The position numbers were made by a program, and so were the translations under genes. Of a stretch of 40,249 nt of DNA, positions 34,335 to 40,249 are shown piece by piece (the stretch's first letter is position 1; each line of letters starts with the position of its first letter). Source of the stretch: Nostoc sp. UCD121 (GTDB lineage: Bacteria; Cyanobacteriota; Cyanobacteriia; Cyanobacteriales; Nostocaceae); assembly GCF_014222285.1 (NCBI RefSeq), contig NZ_JACKZS010000050.1, positions 1-40,249 on the forward strand, in the 5' to 3' direction. The notes beneath the pieces were generated by a model, which was not told the DNA's origin, did not search any database, and worked only from the letters and a program-made list of their open reading frames with translations.

Positions 34335-34343
34335 TGTTGTTTC
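34310..34343 (+). terminator. Attenuator hairpin of the L10 leader
   Basis: AACCCCGGCTA (34310-34320) pairs perfectly with TAGCCGGGGTT (34324-34334), then TGTTGTTT. Eleven pairs, seven of them G-C. It stands 70 bases before rplJ, in the right place for an intrinsic terminator that stops transcription when L10 is in excess. Confidence 0.85.
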
Positions 34344-34410
34344 GGTTCAGGTTTAAAAGAAACGTACAAGTAGGGCACTTCCCAGATTATTTTAAGGAGG
34401 TGAGATTGGA

Positions 34411-35025
34411 ATGGGTAGAACACTAGAAAATAAAAAAGAAATAGTAGCTGACCTCAAAGAAACTTTGAGTGAGTCAACTCTGGCACTGGTAATTGACTAT
34501 CAGGGGCTAACAGTTTCGGAAATCACAGACTTACGGCGGCGGCTACGTCCTAGTGGCACTGTTTGTAAGGTGACGAAGAATACCCTGATGGGCATTGCCA
34601 TTGAAGGTGATGAGAAATGGCAGCCTTTATCGGAATTGCTCAATGGTTCTTCCGCCTTTTTGCTAGTAAAAGATGATTTTTCATCGGCAATTAAGGCATA
34701 CCAAGAATTCCAAAAAGTTACCAAGAAAACAGAACTTCGTGGTGGTGTCCTGGAAGGTCGCCTACTCAAAGAACCTGATGTCAAGGTACTGGGAGACTTG
34801 CCATCTAAGGAACAACTCATCGCGCAAATTGCTGGGGCTATCAACGCCTTGGCTACCAAGATTGCTGTGGGTATCAACGAAGTTCCTGGTTCACTGGCTC
34901 GTGCTTTGAAGGCTGTGGCCGACCAAGAACAAAGTGGTGGTAGCACCGAAACTGCTGCTGTACAAGATAGCAGCGCTGAAACCGCTACTGAAGATAATAG
35001 CAGTACTGAACCTGCTGCTGAATAG
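34411..35025 (+). CDS. rplJ: Large ribosomal subunit protein uL10
   Basis: uL10 anchors the L7/L12 dimers of the ribosomal stalk. The 204 residues have the rRNA-binding N-terminal domain ([39 protein letters not shown]) and the C-terminal helix that carries L7/L12 dimers (about 135-172). A final 30-residue Ser/Thr/Glu/Ala-rich acidic tail is beyond the normal family end. An excellent ribosome binding site, AAGGAGGTGA, precedes the ATG. Expression is probably set by the leader just upstream. Confidence 0.98.
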   Translation: MGRTLENKKEIVADLKETLSESTLALVIDYQGLTVSEITDLRRRLRPSGTVCKVTKNTLMGIAIEGDEKWQPLSELLNGSSAFLLVKDDFSSAIKAYQEFQKVTKKTELRGGVLEGRLLKEPDVKVLGDLPSKEQLIAQIAGAINALATKIAVGINEVPGSLARALKAVADQEQSGGSTETAAVQDSSAETATEDNSSTEPAAE

Positions 35026-35118
35026 AGTTTGTGGTTCATCAGTCGAGAGTCAAAAGTCTATAGTTAAAGACTAATGACCCCTGACAAATAAATAATCAAA
35101 ATTACAGGAGTTATATCA

Positions 35119-35511
35119 ATGTCTGCTGCAACCGATCAAATTTTAGAACAACTAAAAACCCTTTCTTTGCTGGAAGCTTCTGAGCTAGTCAAGCAAATTG
35201 AAGAAGCTTTTGGCGTAAGTGCTGCTGCACCTGTTGGCGGTATGATGATGATGGCTGGCCCTGGTGGTGCGGCTCCGGCTGAAGAGGCTGTTGAGCAAAC
35301 CGAGTTTGAAGTGATTCTCGATTCAGTCCCAGCTGATAAGAAGATTGCTGTGCTGAAGATTGTCCGGGAATTGACCGGTTTGGGTCTGAAAGAAGCAAAA
35401 GACTTGGTAGAAGCTGCTCCCAAGGCAGTTAAGGAAGGCATTGCTAAGGATGCTGCTGAAGATGCTAAGAAGCGCATCGAAGAAGCTGGCGGTAAGGTGA
35501 CTATCAAGTAG
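35119..35511 (+). CDS. rplL: Large ribosomal subunit protein bL12 (L7/L12)
   Basis: bL12 is the multicopy stalk protein that recruits translation factor GTPases. The 130 residues have the N-terminal dimerisation domain (1-35), an Ala/Gly/Met hinge ([20 protein letters not shown], about 36-55) and the C-terminal factor-binding domain with [32 protein letters not shown] lies about ten bases before the ATG. It is the last gene of the cluster and is followed by a terminator. Confidence 0.98.
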   Translation: MSAATDQILEQLKTLSLLEASELVKQIEEAFGVSAAAPVGGMMMMAGPGGAAPAEEAVEQTEFEVILDSVPADKKIAVLKIVRELTGLGLKEAKDLVEAAPKAVKEGIAKDAAEDAKKRIEEAGGKVTIK

Positions 35512-35540
35512 TCACAATTCTATTAGCAATTTTTACATTA

Positions 35541-35567
35541 AGGGAGTCTGAGTCAGGCTCCTTTTTT
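35541..35567 (+). terminator. Rho-independent terminator after rplL
   Basis: GGAGTCTG pairs with CAGGCTCC (one G-T pair) around a short loop, followed by TTTTTT at 35562-35567. It lies 30 bases after the rplL stop and closes the ribosomal cluster. Confidence 0.88.
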
Positions 35568-35766
35568 ATCGAGACAGAATTCAGGAGTCAGAATTGTAAA
35601 CGAAAAATTGTTAAAAATCTGCCAAGTGGACAAAAAAATGTTAACTTAGCAAGCGATTGATGCGATCGCGCTTCACATTCAAGGATGGTAATAAATTTAT
35701 ATTTTAAGAAGGGTTTAAGGATGTAAAACAATCATAATTTACACCCAAACTCCTAAGTCCTAAATT

Positions 35767-36096
35767 TTATACTTCTTCTGAATTTTCACTCTTACGTCCT
35801 GGGGATGCTTCGTAAAGTGCATCTAGATGTAGACGCGCATCTTCAACGTTAATCGAACGCATTACCAAAAGCGGCTCTTTAATTAAGTTACCTGCGCTAT
35901 CTAATAACTCTGGATGGGGTACAAACTGTTTTTTTGATGAATAATAACCGTATTTACCTTGATTATTCATTGGTGAGGAATTCGTTGGGTAAGTTCGCTC
36001 ACGATCAAAACTGAACATGATCAGGTTACGAATTAAGTTGCCAACAGCCATAAATGCAAGGATTGTAAAAGCAAGAATGTAAAGCAGGTGTAACAT
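35767..36096 (-). CDS. DUF2973 family protein (cyanobacterial, unknown function)
   Basis: This 109-residue protein begins MLHLLYILAFTILAFMAVGNLIRNLI, one transmembrane segment, and ends in a polar domain with PHPELLDSAGNLIKEPLLVMRSINVEDARLHLDALYEASPG (quoted in part). That is the pattern of DUF2973, found in cyanobacteria. The ATG at 36096 is chosen because GGAGG lies nine bases upstream; a longer frame to 36174 ignores it. The adjacent DUF2605 gene on the same strand, 310 bases upstream, is its usual companion. The role is unknown; the conserved VEDAR-LDALY segment is probably a cytosolic binding patch (inference). Confidence 0.85.
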   Translation of the reverse strand: MLHLLYILAFTILAFMAVGNLIRNLIMFSFDRERTYPTNSSPMNNQGKYGYYSSKKQFVPHPELLDSAGNLIKEPLLVMRSINVEDARLHLDALYEASPGRKSENSEEV

Positions 36097-36406
36097 TAGA
36101 TTTTCCTCCAGAACAGCAATTTTTAAAACTTTATTTTGTTTGTAACGCTTTGTTTCGCCGACACTGTGACTCACAGTACAGTTAAGATGACTATTTGACG
36201 CACTGTTTGTGCTATTACATTTATATGAAGCTATTTGTCAACCGTTATTTTACTTACGGTAGCATAGGATACATTATCTTGTTAATCCAAATAATGTTAA
36301 GAAATTGTTAAGCTTTTTGTACTATCTCTTTGATGACTGGTTTAGCATCTTGTCGTTAGACATTAGCTAAATAGTCCGCAGAAATTTAACAGATGCTCCC
36401 ATCTAT
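36097..36406. other. Spacer between the DUF2605 and DUF2973 genes
   Basis: The 310 bases are AT-rich with no reading frame worth calling apart from a weak extension of the DUF2973 frame to 36174. It presumably holds a promoter for the DUF2973 gene. I see no terminator-like hairpin, so read-through from the DUF2605 gene is possible. Confidence 0.45.
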
Positions 36407-36724
36407 TTAGACTTCACGCTCTTGACGAAAGCGCATCGCAACATTCCAGCATTCTGTTACTAATTGATGCCAAGGCATTAACGTTGCCATATCAATTCCG
36501 ACTTGTTTATCGGTAGCAGCAAATAGCATTTTGGCCGTACTTAGTTCTTCTTGCGCTTGTTTAACACGTAAGAGCAAATCAGATTGTTCTTGGTCACTCA
36601 TAAATGATAGCTGCTCAGTTTCGAGTAAATAGCGCGATCGCGTAAACCAATGCTGAAAATCTTCTAGCAGAGGTTCTAAAACCGTTTTCAGCAACTCAGT
36701 CCCTGGTAAATTTGAGTCTGACAT
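36407..36724 (-). CDS. DUF2605 family protein (cyanobacterial, unknown function)
   Basis: This 105-residue soluble protein begins MSDSNLPGTELLKTVLEPLLEDFQHWF. It is predicted to be nearly all helical, with acidic and leucine-rich faces, and includes SRYLLETEQLSFMSDQEQSDLLLRV (quoted in part) and a Trp/His-rich C-terminal part (MPWHQLVTECWNVAMRFRQE). These match DUF2605, a cyanobacterial family without assigned function. I use the ATG at 36724 in line with the family start; seven extra codons are open upstream. It is transcribed toward the DUF2973 gene and away from thrS. Confidence 0.84.
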   Translation of the reverse strand: MSDSNLPGTELLKTVLEPLLEDFQHWFTRSRYLLETEQLSFMSDQEQSDLLLRVKQAQEELSTAKMLFAATDKQVGIDMATLMPWHQLVTECWNVAMRFRQEREV

Positions 36725-37197
36725 AAATAAGAAGGATTTTTCCAACTTTCTTACTAATATTAACGTTATTTACGTTTCTTAATATTCTTTTTATTTATTA
36801 TAATCTCATAATTTTGGGAAATCTAAAAAAATGTAACAAATAGCACAGATTTTATTATATAGTCTTGCTACTGGGTCTGTACAGTTCCTTTAGACAGGCT
36901 GTATATATATCGAATCGGAGGGGTAGCTGACACCGAGTTGCAATTCATAAGATAATTTAGCGATGTCTACGATGGTCACTGAGCGCAGCCGAAGTGCGGG
37001 CTACGCCTACGCCTGGAATCCTGAATTTAATACTCAGCTACCCGATCAAAAATTTATCTTTATCCCCGGCGAAAAATTAATTCGGTAGTTGGAAGATAAA
37101 GCTGAACTGGCAAAAACCAAAGTCGTTATAGTTGAGTAAGCCTACAGATTCAGATAAATCACCTTTTGTAATCACCTCGCCAACGGTTCAGCAGCCA
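36725..37197. other. Divergent spacer with ORF relic and dispersed repeat ahead of thrS
   Basis: The left part is AT-rich. At 36976-37015 lies a GC-richer repeat made of GGTCACTGAGCGCAGCCGAA and GGCTACGCCTACGCC words. Read in one frame, 36972-37139 gives MVTERSRSAGYAYAWNPEF (first 19 residues), then about 19 more, a TAG at 37086, and LEDKAELAKTKVVIVE to a TAA at 37137. This looks like the end of a decayed gene fused to the repeat. A 22-codon upstream extension of thrS starting with TTG at 37132 is also open. Confidence 0.5.
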
Positions 37198-39033
37198 ATG
37201 TCGCCAAATTCATCAAATCAATCACAACAGTCAGAACAAGTTGAAAAAATCTATTTACCACGTACCAGCGAATCGGAGAACTTAAAAAAGATTCGCCACA
37301 CTGCTTCCCATGTAATGGCAATGGCGGTACAAAAGCTGTTTCCCAAGGCGCAAGTTACAATCGGCCCTTGGATAGAAAACGGTTTTTACTATGACTTCGA
37401 CAGTCCAGAACCATTTAGCGAAAATGATCTAAAAGCCATCAAGAAAGAGATGGCGAAGATTATCAATCGCAAATTGCCAGTAATTCGAGAAGAAGTCAGC
37501 CGCGAAGAAGCCGCACGCCGGATTCAGGAAATTAAAGAACCTTACAAGCTAGAAATTCTGGCAGATATCAAAAACGAACCAATCACAATTTACCACCTGG
37601 GGAATGAATGGTGGGATTTGTGCGCGGGGCCTCATCTGGAAAATATCAGTGAATTAAACCCGAAAGCAATTGAATTAGAAAGTGTTGCGGGCGCTTATTG
37701 GCGTGGGGATGAAACTAAAGCCCAATTACAACGCATCTACGCCACCGCTTGGGAAAGTCCAGAACAACTCGCTGAATATAAGCGGCGCAAAGAAGAAGCA
37801 CTACGGCGAGATCATCGGAAACTTGGGAAAGAACTGGGATTATTTATATTCTCTGATTTAGTAGGGCCGGGTTTACCTTTGTGGACACCAAAGGGTACTT
37901 TGTTACGGAGTACCTTAGAAGACTTCCTCAAGCAAGAACAATTAAAACGGGGTTACTTATCTGTAGTAACACCTCACATTGCCAGAGTAGATTTATTTAA
38001 AACCTCTGGACATTGGCAGAAATATAAAGAAGATATGTTCCCCTTAATGGCAGATGATCAAGAAGCTGCTGCACAGGAACAAGGCTTTGTCATGAAGCCG
38101 ATGAACTGCCCCTTCCATATCCAAATATATAAGAGTGAGTTACGCTCTTATCGGGAACTACCGATGCGCCTGGCGGAATTTGGTACTGTTTACCGCTACG
38201 AACAATCAGGCGAATTGGGCGGTTTAACGCGGGTGCGCGGTTTTACTGTGGATGATTCTCACCTGTTCGTTACTCCAGAACAGCTAGATAGCGAATTCCT
38301 CAGTGTGGTGGATTTGATTTTGTCGGTGTTCAATAAGCTGCAACTGAAGAACTTTAAAGCTAGACTCAGTTTCCGCGATCCTGCTAGTGATAAATACATC
38401 GGTTCTGATGAAGTTTGGGACAAAGCCGAAGCTGCGATTCGCCGTGCAGTTGAAACTTTGGGGATGGAACACTTTGAAGGGATTGGAGAAGCGGCTTTTT
38501 ATGGGCCCAAACTTGACTTTATCTTTAGTGATGCCCTAGATCGGGAGTGGCAATTAGGAACTGTGCAGGTAGATTACAATTTGCCTGAACGCTTTGAGTT
38601 GGAATACGTCGCTGAAGATGGGGTTCGCAAACGTCCAGTGATGATTCACCGTGCGCCTTTTGGTTCACTTGAAAGGTTGATTGGGATCTTAATTGAAGAA
38701 TATGCAGGTGATTTCCCTTTGTGGTTAGCGCCAGTGCAAGCTAGATTACTACCTGTGGGTGATACACAGCTAGACTTTGCGAAAGATGTGGTAGCGAAGA
38801 TGAGAGCCTTGGGCATCCGTGCAGAAGTTGATACCAGTGGCGATCGCTTGGGTAAGCAAATTCGCAATGCAGAGAAAGAAAAAATACCTGTGATGGCTGT
38901 GGTTGGAGCGAAGGAAGTGGAAACCAACACCTTGAGTATCCGTACCCGCGCCTCTGGAGAATTGGGAGTTATCGCTGTTGATGAGGTGGTGGATAAGATG
39001 AAGGATGCGATCGCTAAGTTCGAGAATTTCTAA
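37198..39033 (+). CDS. thrS: Threonine-tRNA ligase
   Basis: ThrRS charges tRNA-Thr and edits Ser-tRNA-Thr. From the ATG at 37198 the protein is 611 residues. A Ser/Gln-rich leader (about 1-25) precedes the N2 editing domain (HTASHVMAMAVQ and DLCAGPHLE give the HxxxH and CxxxH residues). The class II core follows, with the zinc Cys in MNCPFHIQIY, motif 2 (YRYEQSGELGGLTRVRGFT) and motif 3 (HRAPFGSLERLIGILIEEY). The anticodon-binding domain (PLWLAPVQARLLPVGD onward) ends the protein. The N-terminal TGS (N1) domain of E. coli ThrRS is absent, as in other cyanobacteria. A TTG at 37132 would add 22 codons. A strong terminator follows. Confidence 0.95.
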   Translation: MSPNSSNQSQQSEQVEKIYLPRTSESENLKKIRHTASHVMAMAVQKLFPKAQVTIGPWIENGFYYDFDSPEPFSENDLKAIKKEMAKIINRKLPVIREEVSREEAARRIQEIKEPYKLEILADIKNEPITIYHLGNEWWDLCAGPHLENISELNPKAIELESVAGAYWRGDETKAQLQRIYATAWESPEQLAEYKRRKEEALRRDHRKLGKELGLFIFSDLVGPGLPLWTPKGTLLRSTLEDFLKQEQLKRGYLSVVTPHIARVDLFKTSGHWQKYKEDMFPLMADDQEAAAQEQGFVMKPMNCPFHIQIYKSELRSYRELPMRLAEFGTVYRYEQSGELGGLTRVRGFTVDDSHLFVTPEQLDSEFLSVVDLILSVFNKLQLKNFKARLSFRDPASDKYIGSDEVWDKAEAAIRRAVETLGMEHFEGIGEAAFYGPKLDFIFSDALDREWQLGTVQVDYNLPERFELEYVAEDGVRKRPVMIHRAPFGSLERLIGILIEEYAGDFPLWLAPVQARLLPVGDTQLDFAKDVVAKMRALGIRAEVDTSGDRLGKQIRNAEKEKIPVMAVVGAKEVETNTLSIRTRASGELGVIAVDEVVDKMKDAIAKFENF

Positions 39034-39050
39034 ATAAAATTTAACCGCAG

Positions 39051-39085
39051 ACGCACACTAATTATAATTGGTGTGCGTTTTTTTT
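39051..39085 (+). terminator. Rho-independent terminator after thrS
   Basis: ACGCACAC (39051-39058) pairs with GTGTGCGT (39071-39078), the inner AATT/AATT part extends the stem, and eight T residues follow. It begins 18 bases after the thrS stop. Confidence 0.93.
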
Positions 39086-39407
39086 CGTGGATTGGAGCAT
39101 GAGCTAGCTGATAGGTTTTGGTAAGGGTGCGATCGCGTTCTACTTGTAGGCTGAAACCCTAATTTTCTCGTTGACGGAGATAAAAATGGATTCATCCAGT
39201 TCAAATACTCATTTTAATTTTAACTTTTCATGGGATTTGAAAGGTCAAAAAGTATCACAGACAACAAAAGTTTTCTCAATCACCGCACCCAAGAAAACTT
39301 TCTGATTTATTCAAGACTGGTAGCATAGATTAAAGACTTGTGGAATCTGCTCTTCCTAAACAGACTAGACTTGCATAAATTAATGTCAATAATTTTTGAC
39401 TAACATT
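39086..39407. other. Spacer upstream of the octapeptide-repeat gene
   Basis: About 320 AT-rich bases with a HIP1 octamer near 39130. No reading frame or repeat array is seen. The promoter of the downstream gene should be here. I could not identify a convincing -10/-35 pair or ribosome binding site before 39408. Confidence 0.45.
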
Positions 39408-39887
39408 ATGAACCGCTTTACCTCTATTTTGCTGGCTGGCTTGATAGCATCTGCATCAGCTTTGGCTATTTCTCCAAAAGCTGAGGCTAATACAGCAGCG
39501 TCTTATCTTGTTGAGTTAGATAGCTACGGCTATCAACGCAACGATGATGGTAACTACGAACGTCATAGTCGTCACTACAGAAATGGTGATTATGACCGCC
39601 AGAACGACCTTCGCAACATTCGTGACAACGATCGCCGTTATGAGCGCAATAATGATCGCCGTTATGACCGCGATAATAATCGCCGTTATGACCGCGACAA
39701 TAATCGCCGTTATGAGCGCAATAATAATCGCCGTTTTGAGCGCGATAATGATCGCCGTTTTGAGCGCAATAATGATCGCCGTTATGACCGCAATAACGAT
39801 CACCGCTTTGACCGCGACAATAACCTTCGTAACATTCGTGATAATAACTTTCGCTATGAGCGCGATCGCAACTGGGGTCGTTATTAA
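39408..39887 (+). CDS. Exported Arg/Asn/Asp/Tyr octapeptide-repeat protein, unknown function
   Basis: The 159 residues start with a good signal peptide (MNRFTSILLAGLIASASALA, then a cut after about KAEA). A 40-residue polar stretch (LVELDSYGYQRNDDGNYERH) follows. Eleven consecutive octads of the type RRYERNND/RRFDRDNN come next (residues about 68-155), ending WGRY. The array is framed by LRNIRDN at both ends. It is near neutral overall despite extreme Arg and Asp/Glu content and contains no hydrophobic core, so it is probably disordered. I use the ATG at 39408; a TTG four codons upstream is open. I do not recognise a family with known function. Confidence 0.78.
   Translation: MNRFTSILLAGLIASASALAISPKAEANTAASYLVELDSYGYQRNDDGNYERHSRHYRNGDYDRQNDLRNIRDNDRRYERNNDRRYDRDNNRRYDRDNNRRYERNNNRRFERDNDRRFERNNDRRYDRNNDHRFDRDNNLRNIRDNNFRYERDRNWGRY
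39609..39872 (+). repeat. Eleven 24-bp tandem repeats coding octapeptides
   Basis: Units of 24 bases start at 39609 and run in frame. The commonest core is GATCGCCGTTATGA with CGCAATAAT or CGCGATAAT. Inner units are nearly identical and end units more diverged, as expected of array growth by slippage or unequal crossing-over. The GATCGC core overlaps the HIP1 octamer in several units. The complementary strand is also open, which is only a result of the repeat. Confidence 0.9.
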
Positions 39888-40249
39888 TCCGTTTGCTTAT
39901 CTATTAAGCTTACTTCCAAGTGAACTGAGTATTGATTCTACTTGGCGGTAGGACAGACACGATCTCTTTTTCCACTCATTGCCATATCTGACTTTTCACT
40001 CTTACCTAGAAAACCTCGCTTCTATTCCCTAGTAAGAAAGCTTGCTCAGGGTTTAGGTTTAGCGTTAGCTTTTCTATATGACGTGAAAAGTCAGATTTTT
40101 ATTTAGGACTTACGCAAAACTACATGCGGTAGGGGCAATTCATGAATTGCCCCTACCTTGAAAACGACTACCTAGGGCTTGCTGGTTAAGACTGAAACCC
40201 TTGTATAAATAGTGATTGAAGTCTATAAATCGAACAAAAGTGCAAGGCA
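39888..40249. other. Terminal spacer with a perfect palindrome
   Basis: There is no gene in the last 360 bases. CTGACTTTTCAC at about 39989 is repeated in inverse form (GTGAAAAGTCAGA) at about 40083. The word AGGACTTACGCAAAA, often seen at the edges of dispersed elements in Nostoc genomes, occurs at about 40105. The 30-bp palindrome is listed separately. Confidence 0.5.
40128..40157. repeat. 30-bp perfect palindrome, GTAGGGGC family
   Basis: The left arm GGTAGGGGCAATTCA (40128-40142) is followed at once by its exact reverse complement. It shares GTAGGGGCA ends with the hairpin at 29837-29864. No T-run flanks it, and the nearest gene ends 240 bases upstream, so a simple terminator role is unlikely. 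Confidence 0.9.

Noticed and set aside
39516..39803. A hydrophobic Ile/Ala/Val repeat protein on the minus strand
   Set aside because: It is the exact complement of the 24-bp repeats of the exported protein; openness and composition follow from the repeat, and it has no start context.
39609..39872. A possible CRISPR-like array of 24-bp units
   Set aside because: The units are contiguous without unique spacers, stay in frame and code a regular octapeptide in an exported protein.
40100..40249. The edge of an insertion sequence at the window end
   Set aside because: AGGACTTACGCAAAA and a palindrome are present, but there is no transposase, no matching second end and no target duplication in view.

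Overview
The window looks like chromosome from a filamentous, heterocyst-forming cyanobacterium of the Nostoc/Anabaena group. The signs are frequent GCGATCGC (HIP1) octamers, many intergenic heptamer repeats (TGACAAA, TCATTGG, CCCAATG, CCAAAAT types), a phycobiliprotein lyase, cyanobacterium-only families (DUF2605, DUF2973), two PEP-CTERM proteins, and an adjacent flv3-flv1 flavodiiron pair of the kind found in heterocysts. The genus is inferred from sequence style only.

Layout. (1) 1-7.3 kb: ispF (isoprenoid synthesis), two tandem paralogous lipoprotein solute-binding proteins of ABC family 5, larB (nickel-pincer cofactor), a 68-residue membrane peptide, argH, and a convergent 55-residue basic/acidic protein. 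(2) 7.3-11.4 kb: a PEP-CTERM protein, a Nudix hydrolase, an alpha/beta hydrolase and type III pantothenate kinase (coaX). (3) 11.4-15.1 kb: flv3 followed by flv1, the second having lost most di-iron ligands. (4) 15.1-16.9 kb: an antitoxin-like gene with a truncated PIN toxin, a glycine-rich RRM RNA-binding protein with a clear terminator, and a CpcS/CpeS-family lyase. (5) 17.4-22.4 kb: a two-gene RND efflux operon (adaptor and permease) with no outer-membrane factor nearby. (6) 22.7-30.9 kb: a surface/export region with a second PEP-CTERM protein, a GT4 glycosyltransferase, a 1547-residue DUF4347/beta-helix/Calx-beta/RTX protein and a GT2 glycosyltransferase. (7) 31.0-35.5 kb: the conserved order rplS, tRNA-Trp, secE, nusG, rplK, rplA, L10 leader, rplJ, rplL. 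(8) 35.7-40.2 kb: DUF2973 and DUF2605 genes, thrS (without TGS domain), and an exported protein made mostly of Arg/Asn/Asp/Tyr octapeptide repeats.

The housekeeping genes are intact and ordinary. The less usual content is in the repeats and the exported proteins. A 63-bp element occurs twice, perfectly and in opposite orientation, 9 kb apart (4232-4294 and 13248-13310), the second copy between flv3 and flv1. Heptamer repeats supply the ispF start codon and the last residues of the RND adaptor. They also form a perfect 13-bp inverted repeat inside the ribosomal-protein cluster. Several hairpins share a (G)TAGGGGC...GCCCCTA(C) or GTAC-loop-GTAC design. A decayed ORF lies directly upstream of thrS. 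I found no clear new defence system, CRISPR array, prophage or complete insertion sequence. The best candidates for new biology are the octapeptide-repeat exported protein, the charge-segregated 55-residue protein, and the heptamer repeats acting at gene boundaries.
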